Source: an uncultured Pseudomonas sp. (lineage in GTDB: Bacteria; Pseudomonadota; Gammaproteobacteria; Pseudomonadales; Pseudomonadaceae). Taken from it: a DNA stretch of 64,000 nucleotides. The position numbers were made by a program, and so were the translations under genes. Location of the stretch: positions 121,474 through 185,473 of the forward strand of contig NZ_CAMPHI010000003.1 in assembly GCF_946885955.1 (NCBI RefSeq), in the 5' to 3' direction. Below the pieces are notes generated by a model. The model was given only the letters and a program-made list of their open reading frames with translations. It was not told the DNA's origin and did not search any database. This document shows positions 1-8,999 of the stretch, piece by piece; within the stretch, counting starts at the first letter, position 1; the number at the start of each line of letters is the position of its first letter.

Positions 1-1321
1 GCGCCTTGGCCAGCAGGCTGATGGAAATGGTCGAGGTGTTGGAGGCGAGAATCGTGTCCTCTTTCACCATGCCTTCCACTTCGGCCAGTACGATCTGCTT
101 GACCTTGGGATTCTCGACCACGGCTTCGACGACGATGTCGACGTTGCCGAAATCGCCATAGGACATGGTCGGGCGGATGGCATTCAATGCCTCAGCCATC
201 TTCGCGGCAGTCAGTCGACCTTTGGCAACCCGGTTACCGAGCAGCTTGGCGGCCTCGTCCAGGCCCATCTTGATGCCTTCCTCGCGGATATCCTTCATCA
301 GGATAGGCGTGCCTTTGACGGCGGACTGATAGGCGATACCACCGCCCATGATGCCGGCACCGAGAACGGCGGCCTGCTTCACATCCTTGGCGACCTCATC
401 GTAGTGCTTGGCTTTTTTCTTCAATTCCTGGTCATTCAGGAACAGACCGATAAGGCTTCCCGCAACCGAGGTCTTGGCCAGCTTGACGAAACCGGCAGCT
501 TCAATCTCCAGCGCCTTGTCACGGCCTTGGCTGGCTGCCTTCTGGATGGTTTTGATGGCTTCGACCGGTGCCGGGTAGTTCGGGCCGGCCTGGCCTGCGA
601 CAAAACCCTTGGCGGTTTCGAAGCACATCATCTGCTCGATGGCATTGAGCTTGAGCTTTTCCAGCTTCGGCTGACGCTTGGCCTTGTAATCCAGCTCGCC
701 GGAAATAGCGCGTTTGACCAGATCAAGCGCGGCGGCCTGGAGCTTGTCGGCGGCAACCACAGCATCGACGGCGCCGACTTTCAGGGCGTCGGCGGCCTTG
801 TTTTCCTTACCGGAAGCGATCCACTCGATGGCGTTATCGGTACCGATCAGACGCGGCAGACGGACAGTACCGCCAAAGCCCGGGTATAGACCCAGCTTGA
901 CTTCTGGCAAACCAATTTTGGCGCCCTCGGCCATCACGCGGTAATCCGCGGCCAGGCACATTTCAAAACCACCGCCGAGGGCGATGCCATTGATAGCGAC
1001 AACGGTAGGTACGTTGAGGTCTTCAAAGTCATTGAAGATCTTGTTGGCTTCGAGGTTGCCAGCCACCAGCTCTTCGTCGGGCAACTTGAAGTTATCGACG
1101 AATTCGGTGATGTCTGCGCCGACGATAAATACGTCTTTGCCACTGGTGACAATCACGCCCTTGATCGAACCATCGGCCTTGATAGCATCAACGGATTGAC
1201 GCAGTTCATTCAGGGTTTGACGGTTGAATTTGTTGACGGATTCACCCTTGAGGTCGAACTTTAATTCGACGATATCGCTCTCAAGAGCCTTAACCGTGAT
1301 GGCTTTACCTTCGTAAATCAT
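1..1321 (-). CDS. fadB: Fatty acid oxidation complex subunit alpha, N-terminal part (runs off the window)
   Basis: About 440 N-terminal residues of the multifunctional beta-oxidation protein (enoyl-CoA hydratase, 3-hydroxyacyl-CoA dehydrogenase, isomerase). It acts in the cytosol with the thiolase FadA, which would lie just outside the window. The translation starts M-I-Y-E-G-K and carries the crotonase fold, with the oxyanion-hole stretch [17 protein letters not shown] near residue 115. The NAD-binding start of the dehydrogenase domain ([15 protein letters not shown]) follows near residue 315. The ATG at 1321 has a GGAG Shine-Dalgarno just upstream. The 3' end is missing because the window begins inside the gene. 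An inverted repeat with PsrA-like half-sites lies about 150 bases upstream. The family call is firm. Confidence 0.96.
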   Translation of the reverse strand, partial: MIYEGKAITVKALESDIVELKFDLKGESVNKFNRQTLNELRQSVDAIKADGSIKGVIVTSGKDVFIVGADITEFVDNFKLPDEELVAGNLEANKIFNDFEDLNVPTVVAINGIALGGGFEMCLAADYRVMAEGAKIGLPEVKLGLYPGFGGTVRLPRLIGTDNAIEWIASGKENKAADALKVGAVDAVVAADKLQAAALDLVKRAISGELDYKAKRQPKLEKLKLNAIEQMMCFETAKGFVAGQAGPNYPAPVEAIKTIQKAASQGRDKALEIEAAGFVKLAKTSVAGSLIGLFLNDQELKKKAKHYDEVAKDVKQAAVLGAGIMGGGIAYQSAVKGTPILMKDIREEGIKMGLDEAAKLLGNRVAKGRLTAAKMAEALNAIRPTMSYGDFGNVDIVVEAVVENPKVKQIVLAEVEGMVKEDTILASNTSTISISLLAKA

Positions 1322-1470
1322 CAACTGATCTCCACGGTATGGAAGCTAAACAGTACACATCGGAGCCAACCAGTCAGCTACCTCACGGCTCAGCCGTCGA
1401 GAATAGCCCTAATCAGCCTGGCACACCCGCCGACGCGATAATCGGGCTGTAAAGGCGCTGCCTTATCAGA

Positions 1471-1497
1471 CAAACGCTCAATTCATACGCCCGTTTG
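1471..1497. promoter_or_regulatory. Inverted repeat in the fadB upstream region
   Basis: CAAACG at 1471-1476 is mirrored by CGTTTG at 1492-1497, with 15 bases between. The arms match the PsrA half-sites (CAAAC / GTTTG), and PsrA is the known fatty-acid-responsive repressor of the fadBA operon in P. aeruginosa. However, the published site has only 2-4 bases between the arms. The two arms start 21 bases apart, about two helical turns. Function is inferred and uncertain. Confidence 0.3.
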
Positions 1498-1956
1498 ATT
1501 TGGGTACGCACACCTTCTCGGAAAAGCGGCAAATTGTCAATTGGCTGATGCGCCGGATCATATTCGCGCACCTGAAGGTAGACGCATCCGTCGAGACTTT
1601 AGGAGGATCAGCAGCGAACAGGCGAATATCTGTATCGATAAGCGGAATTCCATGGATACCCTCCTGGCGGGCATATCCAACGGATTGGAGCACGGACGCC
1701 GGAACGGAAAACGCCCAGAGGTGGCCGGGACTGCTGCAACGCATCGGGTTGCTGCGGCACAGGATGATCATCGGCACCATCACTGAAAAAAACTGCTAAT
1801 GACAAACGCGGAAATAGCGTATCGTGCCGCTACTGCATGTGAGTTCGACTACATACCTCGGGACCCGGTTCAAACGGCCTCCCGCATGGCGATGCGCAGA
1901 GCCGGACCACACGCCCACAGAACTCAGCTTTCCGGCCTGCCTGGCCACTGCGACCA

Positions 1957-1980
1957 ACCCAGCGCTTGCGCTGGGTTTTC
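1957..1980 (+). terminator. Intrinsic terminator with no called gene upstream
   Basis: Stem ACCCAGCGC / GCGCTGGGT around a very short loop, followed by TTTTC on the plus strand. It lies 63 bases before the converging end of the gene at 2043. It could end a small RNA from the 1322-1956 region. Confidence 0.65.
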
Positions 1981-2042
1981 TTTATCTACTCCGCAGCCCT
2001 CCGCAGCCGACTGGCCATAAACTGCTCGCCGAGGTTGTGCGA

Positions 2043-2480
2043 TTACGTGCGCGCCGAAAGAAAATCGGCAATTCGCTGCAGCGCATCGCCCCGCGAACGC
2101 TCGCCCCAATACAGCACGACCATTTGCGCCGAGGCTTCGACCTTGTACACATCGTCCGGCAGATCGACCAACTGCCTGGCCAACAGCTCATCGGCACAGG
2201 GCTCGCGCCATTGATTGACCCAGACGCCGGGGGCTGACTGCCAGTAGCACCAATTGTCGTGACGATCGCGGCGGCGCGGTCGATGATATTCGGCACAGGT
2301 ATCCGGGGGCACCGGGCTGAGCCAGTGCGGCCATTGCTGGCGTGACAACTGCATCCCCAGCCCCATGCGCCGTGCCTGTAGACGCACATCCATCTGTCCA
2401 CGCTGACGCCGCGAAGGAACCAGCCAAGACAGAGGGCTGAGCACAAATGCCAGCAGTAGCAGGACGATCCACGGACTCAT
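2043..2480 (-). CDS. Conserved hypothetical protein with N-terminal membrane anchor
   Basis: 145 residues. One hydrophobic segment at about residues 3-21 (SPWIVLLLLAFVLSPLSWLV) is followed by a basic, tryptophan-rich soluble part (QWPHWLS, CYWQ, WVNQWREP). This layout suggests a protein anchored in the inner membrane with a short cytoplasmic or periplasmic domain. Similar Pseudomonas proteins beside the usp gene are sometimes labelled YajC-like, but nothing here supports a secretion role. The ATG at 2480 begins right before the hydrophobic segment. It is divergent from the universal stress protein gene, with 75 bases between them. Function unknown. Confidence 0.75.
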   Translation of the reverse strand: MSPWIVLLLLAFVLSPLSWLVPSRRQRGQMDVRLQARRMGLGMQLSRQQWPHWLSPVPPDTCAEYHRPRRRDRHDNWCYWQSAPGVWVNQWREPCADELLARQLVDLPDDVYKVEASAQMVVLYWGERSRGDALQRIADFLSART

Positions 2481-2555
2481 AGCGTAATCTCACAGGCAAA
2501 CAGTTGATGCGCAGCCATAATTAATCATATCGAGCACTCTCAGAAGGAGTCACCC

Positions 2556-2993
2556 ATGCCTTATAAGCACATTCTGGTCGCCGTCGACCTTACCGAGGAA
2601 TGCGATCCGGTCATGCATCGTGCGCAGAAACTAGCCGCCGCCTGTCAGGCAAAGTTGTCCGTGGTACATGTCGTAGAGCCCATGGCAATGGCTTTTGGCG
2701 GGGACGTCCCGATGGACCTGTCCATGCTGCAACAGCAGCAGTTCGATCAGGCGCGTGAGCGCCTGGACAGTTTTGCCGGCAAATACCCGGAGTTGGCTGC
2801 CGACCAGCGCCACCTGACATACGGCCAGCCACGCCAGGAAATCCACCGCCTGGCCGAGGAGCAAGGCTGCGATCTGGTCGTGGTGGGCAGCCATGGCCGC
2901 CACGGCCTGGCGCTGCTCCTGGGCTCCACCGCCAATGACGTACTGCACGGCGCACCCTGCGATGTACTAGCGGTACGCCTGAAAAAAGCCTGA
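2556..2993 (+). CDS. Universal stress protein (UspA family)
   Basis: 145 residues, a single Usp domain over the whole length. It begins YKHILVAVDL, typical of the family. The ATP-binding signature G-x2-G-x9-G-S/T is present as GSHGRHGLALLLGST near residue 110. Such proteins are cytosolic nucleotide-binding dimers induced by starvation and low oxygen; the exact role of this copy is not known. AGAAGGAGT sits 6-8 bases before the ATG. A perfect 14-bp hairpin follows the stop codon and separates it from the convergent gene at 3044. Confidence 0.95.
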   Translation: MPYKHILVAVDLTEECDPVMHRAQKLAAACQAKLSVVHVVEPMAMAFGGDVPMDLSMLQQQQFDQARERLDSFAGKYPELAADQRHLTYGQPRQEIHRLAEEQGCDLVVVGSHGRHGLALLLGSTANDVLHGAPCDVLAVRLKKA

Positions 2994-3004
2994 CCGCCCA
3001 TCCG

Positions 3005-3040
3005 CCACCCGCATGACGCCCATAGCCGTCATGCGGGTGG
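3005..3040. terminator. Strong hairpin between convergent genes
   Basis: A 14-bp perfect stem, CCACCCGCATGACG at 3005-3018 paired with CGTCATGCGGGTGG at 3027-3040, with an 8-base loop. It sits between the usp stop and the stop of the convergent gene, so it can serve both strands. It lacks a clear U-tract, so it may protect 3' ends as well as terminate. Confidence 0.55.
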
Positions 3041-3043
3041 GTA

Positions 3044-3730
3044 TCAATCGATCCCTTCGCCCGCACTCATTACCAGCGGTCGAATCTTCTGCAGCTGGGT
3101 TTCCATCGAATAGGTCATGCTCGAGGACATCGAGAAGAACGTCAGAAAGGCCTTGAGATTCGAATCGCCTTCACAGGTATCGTGAATACGCTGCCAGAAC
3201 GCCTGATTGACCAGCTGCAATTGCTGGAACATCCGCACCAGCCCGCGAAGCTCCCAATCCGCATGGCGCCCCTCGCGAAAATTGAAATATTGCCGTGCCA
3301 GATACAGCGATACCGCGCGCAGGATGAATTCCTGGTTACTGGCGAACGGCAAATGGTTCTGCGCCATCGGCTTGAGGGTGCCGAGGATCGGACAGGCGCT
3401 GGTCGCCATGATCACCCCGAGCAGCGCCCGCAATCCCTCCTCCAGGCTCACCTGTTTGCTGTACTCGCGCTCGGGCGTGCGTACCCAGACCATGGCCTTC
3501 TTGAATGCGGGCAGGCCCTGAAAGTCCTCGATCACCCGATGCAGGTCGACAGCGGCTGGGCAATGGCTGAAGTCATCCTTGCTCAGCGGGCAGTTGCTGC
3601 ATTGCTGATACTCCAGGCGTGTCCAGTTGGGAGCAGACTTGGCCGCAACGGGTTCGTAAATGCGGTTCGGCTCGATGCAGTAACTCAGTTCATGGTCGCT
3701 ATCGAGGGTAATGCGGTATTCGATTGCCAT
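3044..3730 (-). CDS. Conserved hypothetical protein (unrecognised family)
   Basis: 228 residues, soluble, with no signal peptide or membrane segment. It has a possible metal-binding cysteine/histidine cluster near residues 45-60 (CSNCPLSKDDFSHCP). The C-terminal half is helical with many aromatic residues (FNFREGRHADWEL). The ATG at 3730 was chosen because GGCGGAG lies 6 bases upstream; a TTG 15 bases further out is in frame but lacks its own ribosome site. The gene lies between usp and uup in an order I recall as typical for Pseudomonas. I do not recognise a function; the cysteines suggest a bound metal, which is inference. Confidence 0.8.
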   Translation of the reverse strand: MAIEYRITLDSDHELSYCIEPNRIYEPVAAKSAPNWTRLEYQQCSNCPLSKDDFSHCPAAVDLHRVIEDFQGLPAFKKAMVWVRTPEREYSKQVSLEEGLRALLGVIMATSACPILGTLKPMAQNHLPFASNQEFILRAVSLYLARQYFNFREGRHADWELRGLVRMFQQLQLVNQAFWQRIHDTCEGDSNLKAFLTFFSMSSSMTYSMETQLQKIRPLVMSAGEGID

Positions 3731-3810
3731 GGATTTCTCCGCCAAACTTCCTTGAGGCTATTTTTATTTTCCTGCCGCGCTACAAGCGGCCGTCCCCTAC
3801 AAACCAACAA

Positions 3811-5730
3811 CTAACCTTCCAGCTCGGCCCAGCGCTCCACCAACTGCTCCAGCTCGTCTTGCAGGCTCTGCAAGCGAGCCAATACCTCGGCGGTCTTCTC
3901 CGCCGGCTGCTGATAGAAAGCAGGATCGCCGACTTGTTCCTGCAGTGCGGCTATCTGCCCCTCCAGGGCATCGATCTGCCCCGGCATCGCATCCAACTCG
4001 CGCTGCAGCTTGTAACTGAGCTTCTTTTTCGCCACCGGCGACGCTGCAACCTCGACCGCCACTTCGGTTACCGGTGCCACTACGGCCGACGCCAGCTCGG
4101 CCTTGCCCGCTTTGCTCTCGCCGACACCCAGCAGGCGCGGTGAACCGCCCTGGCGCAACCAGTCCTGATAGCCGCCCACATATTCGCGGACAAAACCTTC
4201 ACCCTCGAACACCAGGGTGCTGGTCACGACGTTATCGAGGAAGGCCCGGTCGTGACTGACCATCAGCACAGTCCCCGGGAAGGTTAGCAGCACCTCTTCA
4301 AGTAGCTCCAAAGTTTCAACATCGAGGTCGTTGGTCGGTTCGTCCAGCACCAGCAGGTTGGCCGGTTTGCTGAACAACTTGGCCAGCAGCAGGCGCGCGC
4401 GCTCGCCACCGGACAGGGCCTTGACCGGCGTGCGCGCACGTTGCGGGCTGAACAGGAAATCGCCGAGATAGCTCAGCACGTGACGGTTCTGGCCATCGAT
4501 CTCGATAAAGTCGCGACCTTCGGCAACGTTGTCGATTACGGTTTTTTCCAGATCCAACTGATGGCGCAACTGATCGAAATAGGCCACTTCGAGGCGGGTA
4601 CCCACCTCCACGGTGCCGCTGCTCGGTTGCAAGCCGCCGAGCATCAGTTTCAGCAAAGTGGTCTTGCCCGTACCGTTGGCGCCGAGCAGGCCGATACGAT
4701 CGCCACGCTGCAGCACCATGGAGAAATCCTTGACCAGCCAAGGCCCATCCGGATGGGCGAAGCGCACGTTCTCCAGAACCATGACCTGCTTGCCGGATTT
4801 GTCGGCGGTATCCAGCTGGATATTGGCTTTGCCGGTGCGTTCACGGCGTTCGCTACGCTCCACGCGCAGGGCCTTCAAGGCACGTACACGGCCCTCGTTA
4901 CGGGTGCGCCGCGCCTTGATGCCCTGACGGATCCACACCTCTTCCTGGGCCAGCCGTTTGTCGAACAGGGCATTGGCGGTTTCTTCGGCGGCCAGAACCG
5001 CCTCCTTGTGCACCAGAAAGCTCGCGTAGTCGCCGTTCCAGTCGATCAGGCCGCCGCGATCCAATTCGAGAATGCGCGTGGCCAGGTTCTGCAGGAATGA
5101 GCGGTCGTGGGTGATGAATAATACGGCGCCCTGAAAACCGCTCAACGCCTCTTCCAGCCAGGCAATAGCACCGATATCAAGGTGGTTGGTCGGTTCGTCG
5201 AGCAGCAGCAGATCCGGCTCGCAGACCAATGCCTGTGCCAGCAGCACACGCCGGCGCCAACCACCGGACAATTCGGCCAGGGTTTTGTCAGCGGGCAGTT
5301 GCAGGCGGCTCAGGGTGCTTTCGACCAATTGCTGCAGGCGCCAGCCGTCGCGCGCTTCGAGGTCTTGCTGGACGTGCATCAGCTTGTCCAGGTCGGCGTC
5401 GCTATGGATGTTCTGGCTGAGGTGATGGTATTCGGCGAGCAACGCGCCGACGCCGTCCAGGCCTTCGGCGACCACATCGAACACAGTGCGCTCGTCAGCC
5501 AGCGGCAATTCCTGTGGCAGTTCGCCGATCTTCAGCCCCGGCGCGCGCCAGACCGACCCGTCGTCAGGTTTCTGGTCGCCCTTGACCAGTTTCATCATGC
5601 TCGACTTGCCGGTACCGTTGCGTCCGATGATGCACACCCGCTCGCCCCGCGCGATCTGCCAGGACACCTTGTCCAGCAGCGGCATCGCGCCGTAGGCCAG
5701 GGAAACATCGGTGAACTTGAGCAGGGTCAT
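3811..5730 (-). CDS. uup: ABC-F family ATPase Uup
   Basis: 639 residues with two ABC cassettes and no membrane domain, as in ABC-F proteins that act on ribosomes or nucleic acids. Cassette 1 has Walker A GRNGTGKSS, signature LSGGWRRR and Walker B LLLLDEPTNHLD. Cassette 2 has GANGTGKTT, LSGGERAR and LLVLDEPTNDLD. The last about 70 residues form a charged coiled coil (KLSYKLQRELDAMPG and on), the C-terminal DNA-binding domain typical of Uup rather than EttA. Length matches E. coli Uup (about 635). The start MTLLKFTDVSL at 5730 fits the family; an upstream in-frame extension to 5832 is discarded. Uup is linked to transposon precise excision and 50S/70S function in E. coli. Confidence 0.9.
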   Translation of the reverse strand: MTLLKFTDVSLAYGAMPLLDKVSWQIARGERVCIIGRNGTGKSSMMKLVKGDQKPDDGSVWRAPGLKIGELPQELPLADERTVFDVVAEGLDGVGALLAEYHHLSQNIHSDADLDKLMHVQQDLEARDGWRLQQLVESTLSRLQLPADKTLAELSGGWRRRVLLAQALVCEPDLLLLDEPTNHLDIGAIAWLEEALSGFQGAVLFITHDRSFLQNLATRILELDRGGLIDWNGDYASFLVHKEAVLAAEETANALFDKRLAQEEVWIRQGIKARRTRNEGRVRALKALRVERSERRERTGKANIQLDTADKSGKQVMVLENVRFAHPDGPWLVKDFSMVLQRGDRIGLLGANGTGKTTLLKLMLGGLQPSSGTVEVGTRLEVAYFDQLRHQLDLEKTVIDNVAEGRDFIEIDGQNRHVLSYLGDFLFSPQRARTPVKALSGGERARLLLAKLFSKPANLLVLDEPTNDLDVETLELLEEVLLTFPGTVLMVSHDRAFLDNVVTSTLVFEGEGFVREYVGGYQDWLRQGGSPRLLGVGESKAGKAELASAVVAPVTEVAVEVAASPVAKKKLSYKLQRELDAMPGQIDALEGQIAALQEQVGDPAFYQQPAEKTAEVLARLQSLQDELEQLVERWAELEG

Positions 5731-6174
5731 GGCACGCCTCGAAAATACGGTGGGGAGCGTAGCGTCGCCATCCAGTTGCCCGTAGACGCAGGAAAAATGC
5801 GTTCGAGGCCTGCTGTGCGGGGAGCCGCTCACCGAAAACTGATCCGCCGACGACCCACAGGCCTCGGCAAAAACCGGGCGCGCATTCTAACCGAGATGGA
5901 CAAGGCTTCGCGGGCATTTTTCTGAGACCGGCCAGTCGCCGGGATTACTTTCATCGTAAGCGGACAAAAGGCTAAGCTAGATGCTCGTCGGGCCTCGATG
6001 TCCGTTGCGAAAAAGCCTGGCCGCAGTGCGGTTATATCGTCAAATCGAGCAGCAACCTCGGTTTGACCGAACAACAGCCGGCTTGACGCAACCAGCAACA
6101 ACCCGGGCCCGACTGGCTACCAGGACATTCAGCGCCATAGATGGCGCCTATTCATGCTCTAACCCGGAAGTGTC
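5731..6174. other. Divergent intergenic region between uup and slt (444 bases)
   Basis: No protein gene is supported here. On the minus strand a TTAGAATGCGCGCC motif (near 5882-5895) looks like a Pseudomonas -10 box for uup, about 155 bases before its start. On the plus side the slt leader contains a perfect short inverted repeat at 6132-6147. Nothing else recognisable was seen. Confidence 0.5.
6132..6147. promoter_or_regulatory. Palindrome in the slt leader
   Basis: GCGCCAT-AG-ATGGCGC, a perfect 7-bp inverted repeat, ends 27 bases before the slt ATG. It could be an operator or a small RNA hairpin near the ribosome site. No known regulator is assigned. Confidence 0.35.
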
Positions 6175-8097
6175 ATGCGCGCTCGCCTGTACAAGTTGTG
6201 CCCCCTCCTGCTTTGCATTGTCACCTTATCGACGGCGCAAGCCGCCACCCTGAGCCAACAGCGCCAGTATTACGACCAGGCCAAGGCCGCACTGGCCAAA
6301 GGCGATAGTGGACCCTATCGTCGCTATGCCAGTGAGCTGCGCGATTACCCGCTCGAGCCCTATCTGGCCTATGACGAGCTGACCGCCCGTCTGAAATCGG
6401 CTAGCAACGACGAAATCGAGAAGTTTCTCGCCGAGCACGGCGATTTGCCGCAAGCGAGCTGGATGAAACTGCGCTGGCTGCGTTGGCTGGCCGAGCGTGG
6501 CGACTGGAAAACCTTTATCAATCATTACGATCCGGCACTGAACTTCACCGAGCTGGACTGCCTGTACGGGCAATACCAGCTCAGCCATGGACTGACCGCC
6601 GAAGGCTTTGCCACCGCGGAAAAACTCTGGCTGGTGGGTAAATCCCAGCCCGACGCCTGCGATCGCCTGTTCGAACGCTGGGCGGCCGAGGGCCAACTGA
6701 CCGAGGCACGCCGCTGGCAACGCACCAAGTTGGCTGTCGAAGCCCGCAACTATGGTTTGGCTACGTTTCTGGTCAAAGGCCTGACCACACTGGGCAAACA
6801 CGGACAGTTGCTGATTGAAACAGCGAAAAAGCCGGAGCTGCTCTATCAGACCGCGCGCTTCAGTCCTGCCGATCAGGCTATGGCCGACATCGTCAGCCTG
6901 GGCCTTCGCCGTCTGGCCCGACAGGACCCGGAGAAAGCCTTGAGCCTGCTCGACAGCTACGCAGCGCGAATGAAGTTCTCCGACGAAGAGCAAGTCGCCA
7001 TCGCACGCGAAATCGGCCTGACCCTGGCCAAGCGCTTCGACGTGCGCGCCCTCAAGGTCATGGCGCAGTACGATCCAGAGCTGCGTGACGACACCGTCAG
7101 TGAATGGCGCGCACGCCTGCTGCTGCGCGGTGGCCAGTGGAGTGAAGCACATCGGCTAACCCAGCAGATGCCCGAGCGTCTGGCCAAGACCAACCGCTGG
7201 CGCTACTGGCAGGCGCGCAGCCTGCAGCTGGCCCAACCCAACAGCAAGGAACCGCAGGTGCTCTACCAGAGCCTGGCCCTGGAGCGCGATTTCTATGGCT
7301 TCATGGCCGCCGACCAGGTCAAGGCACCCTATCAGCTGAACAACCAGCCGCTGGTTCCTTCGGCAAAAGTCACGCAGAAAGTGCGCAATGCCGCTGGCAT
7401 TCGCCGCGCCTTGGAGTTCCACGAGCGCGGGCAGGTCGCCGACGGCCGCCGCGAGTGGTATCACGTCAGCCGATTGTTCAGCCGCGAAGAGATGGTCGCC
7501 CAGGCGCGTCTGGCCTATGACATGGGTTGGTACTTCCCAGCGATTCGCACCATCAGTCAGGCGCAATACTGGGACGACCTGGATGTACGTTTTCCCATGG
7601 CGCATCGTGAGTCGATGACCCGGGAAGCAAAAAAACGCGGCCTGCATTCAAGCTGGGTTTTTGCCATTACGCGTCAGGAAAGCGCTTTCATGGCCGATGC
7701 AAAATCCGGGGCCGGCGCCATGGGCCTGATGCAATTGATGCCCGCAACGGCCAAGGAAACGGCCAGGCGCTTCTCCATTCCGCTCTCATCGACACAACTG
7801 GTGCTGCGGCCCGAGGTCAATATCCAACTGGGCGCCGCCTATCTGAGCCAGATTTATGGCCAGTTCAACGGCAACCGGGTATTGGCGTCCGCCGCGTACA
7901 ACGCCGGCCCCGGCCGCGTGCGCCAATGGTTACGCGGCGCCGATCACCTGGCCTATGACGTATGGATCGAGAACATACCGTTCGATGAGACCCGACAATA
8001 CGTGCAGAACGTGTTGTCCTATGCGGTGATCTACGGGAAAAAGCTCGATGCACCACAACCACTGGTGGGCTGGCACGAACGCTATTTCGATCAGTAG
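6175..8097 (+). CDS. slt: Soluble lytic murein transglycosylase
   Basis: 640 residues. An N-terminal signal peptide (residues 1-22, MRARLYKLCPLLLCIVTL) sends it to the periplasm. A long alpha-helical superhelix, the U- and L-domains of Slt70, is followed by a C-terminal lysozyme-like domain. The catalytic glutamate is in ITRQESAF at about residue 502, followed by GAMGLMQLMPATA and, later, AYNAGPGRV, all standard for family 1 lytic transglycosylases. The enzyme cleaves the MurNAc-GlcNAc bond to give 1,6-anhydro products for cell-wall recycling. The length matches E. coli Slt70. It is divergent from uup, an order recalled from other Pseudomonas. Confidence 0.96.
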   Translation: MRARLYKLCPLLLCIVTLSTAQAATLSQQRQYYDQAKAALAKGDSGPYRRYASELRDYPLEPYLAYDELTARLKSASNDEIEKFLAEHGDLPQASWMKLRWLRWLAERGDWKTFINHYDPALNFTELDCLYGQYQLSHGLTAEGFATAEKLWLVGKSQPDACDRLFERWAAEGQLTEARRWQRTKLAVEARNYGLATFLVKGLTTLGKHGQLLIETAKKPELLYQTARFSPADQAMADIVSLGLRRLARQDPEKALSLLDSYAARMKFSDEEQVAIAREIGLTLAKRFDVRALKVMAQYDPELRDDTVSEWRARLLLRGGQWSEAHRLTQQMPERLAKTNRWRYWQARSLQLAQPNSKEPQVLYQSLALERDFYGFMAADQVKAPYQLNNQPLVPSAKVTQKVRNAAGIRRALEFHERGQVADGRREWYHVSRLFSREEMVAQARLAYDMGWYFPAIRTISQAQYWDDLDVRFPMAHRESMTREAKKRGLHSSWVFAITRQESAFMADAKSGAGAMGLMQLMPATAKETARRFSIPLSSTQLVLRPEVNIQLGAAYLSQIYGQFNGNRVLASAAYNAGPGRVRQWLRGADHLAYDVWIENIPFDETRQYVQNVLSYAVIYGKKLDAPQPLVGWHERYFDQ

Positions 8098-8192
8098 CCA
8101 CGAGCGAGCCGGTGCGAGGGCTGGCCTCCACCGGCAAACACTGGGCTCTCAGGTGCAGCTTAGGGCCTGCAGCTCATGACTCCGTCCCGCGG

Positions 8193-8999
8193 CTACTCCA
8201 GCACCTCAACCGGCATGCCCAGGCTCAACTGCCCCTCGCCGCAGGCAATCAGGTTCTGGCCGAAATACACTTCTCCATCGCGCGCCCGGTAACCCTGCAA
8301 GGTCGCCAATGGCTCGCGGTCCGCGGCGCGCTCACCGGTCTGCGGATCGAGGGTGGTCATGATGCAGCGCGAGCAACCCTTGACCACGCGAAATTCCACC
8401 GTACCGATGCGAATACGCCGCCATTCATCTTCCTCATAAGCCGATGAGCCGGTAACCACCAGATTCGGCCGAAAGCGCAACATCTCCAATGGACGACCGA
8501 CCCGGGCGGATAGATCGTCCAGAGAGGCCTGGCCGATCAGCAGCAGTGGAAAACCATCGGCAAACGCCACCCGATCACCCGCCTCGGCGTAGGCCTGATC
8601 GACCTGGCGAGCGCGCTGCGCCGGCACATAGACCAGGCGACAGGCGCGTCCGAGGAATTGGCTCAACCATGCCGCGGCAGCATCGCCGGCATCCGGCACG
8701 GACAGGCTATCGCGCCAGATCGCCACCGGGCGCAGCTCGGCCTGTTGGTCCGGCACGGCAATCGGCAAATCGTCCATGCCCGGCGCGCTCAATAGCACCT
8801 GCTCGCTGCCCTGCCAAGCCGTGGTGATCCGATTCATCGGTGCCAACAACCGCTGGGTGAGAAAGCGCCCACTCTGCGCATCGACTACCATCCAACGTCT
8901 ATCACCGACGATACCCAAGGCATCCACGCGGGTCTGAGTCAGAGGTTCGCCAGCTCCGGACTTGAGTGGGTAACGGTACATCCCTGAGAGATTCAACAT
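8193..8999 (-). CDS. MOSC domain protein (YcbX-like)
   Basis: 268 residues. The N-terminal MOSC beta-barrel domain begins LNLSGMYRYPLKSG, and the C-terminal MOSC domain carries the conserved cysteine in VVKGCSRCIMTTLDPQTG. That cysteine binds the molybdenum cofactor in relatives such as YcbX and mARC. E. coli YcbX has an extra C-terminal 2Fe-2S ferredoxin domain; this protein ends before it, so electrons must come from another protein. YcbX-type enzymes reduce N-hydroxylated compounds. The ATG shares a CATG with the divergent start at 8998. Confidence 0.9.
   Translation of the reverse strand: MLNLSGMYRYPLKSGAGEPLTQTRVDALGIVGDRRWMVVDAQSGRFLTQRLLAPMNRITTAWQGSEQVLLSAPGMDDLPIAVPDQQAELRPVAIWRDSLSVPDAGDAAAAWLSQFLGRACRLVYVPAQRARQVDQAYAEAGDRVAFADGFPLLLIGQASLDDLSARVGRPLEMLRFRPNLVVTGSSAYEEDEWRRIRIGTVEFRVVKGCSRCIMTTLDPQTGERAADREPLATLQGYRARDGEVYFGQNLIACGEGQLSLGMPVEVLE

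Larger units (their letters stand above)
1322..2042. other. Intergenic stretch of 721 bases without a convincing protein gene
   Basis: Several overlapping short frames exist on both strands, but none has a recognisable family, a good ribosome site or consistent codon use, so none is called. The region holds the fadB promoter side, an inverted repeat at 1471-1497 and a strong intrinsic terminator on the plus strand at 1957-1980. A terminator with no called gene before it suggests a small RNA or an untranslated transcript. Confidence 0.6.

Noticed and set aside
1478..2020. Four short open frames in the fadB-to-2043 gap
   Set aside because: No ribosome site, no conserved motif, and overlapping in several frames; treated as noncoding.
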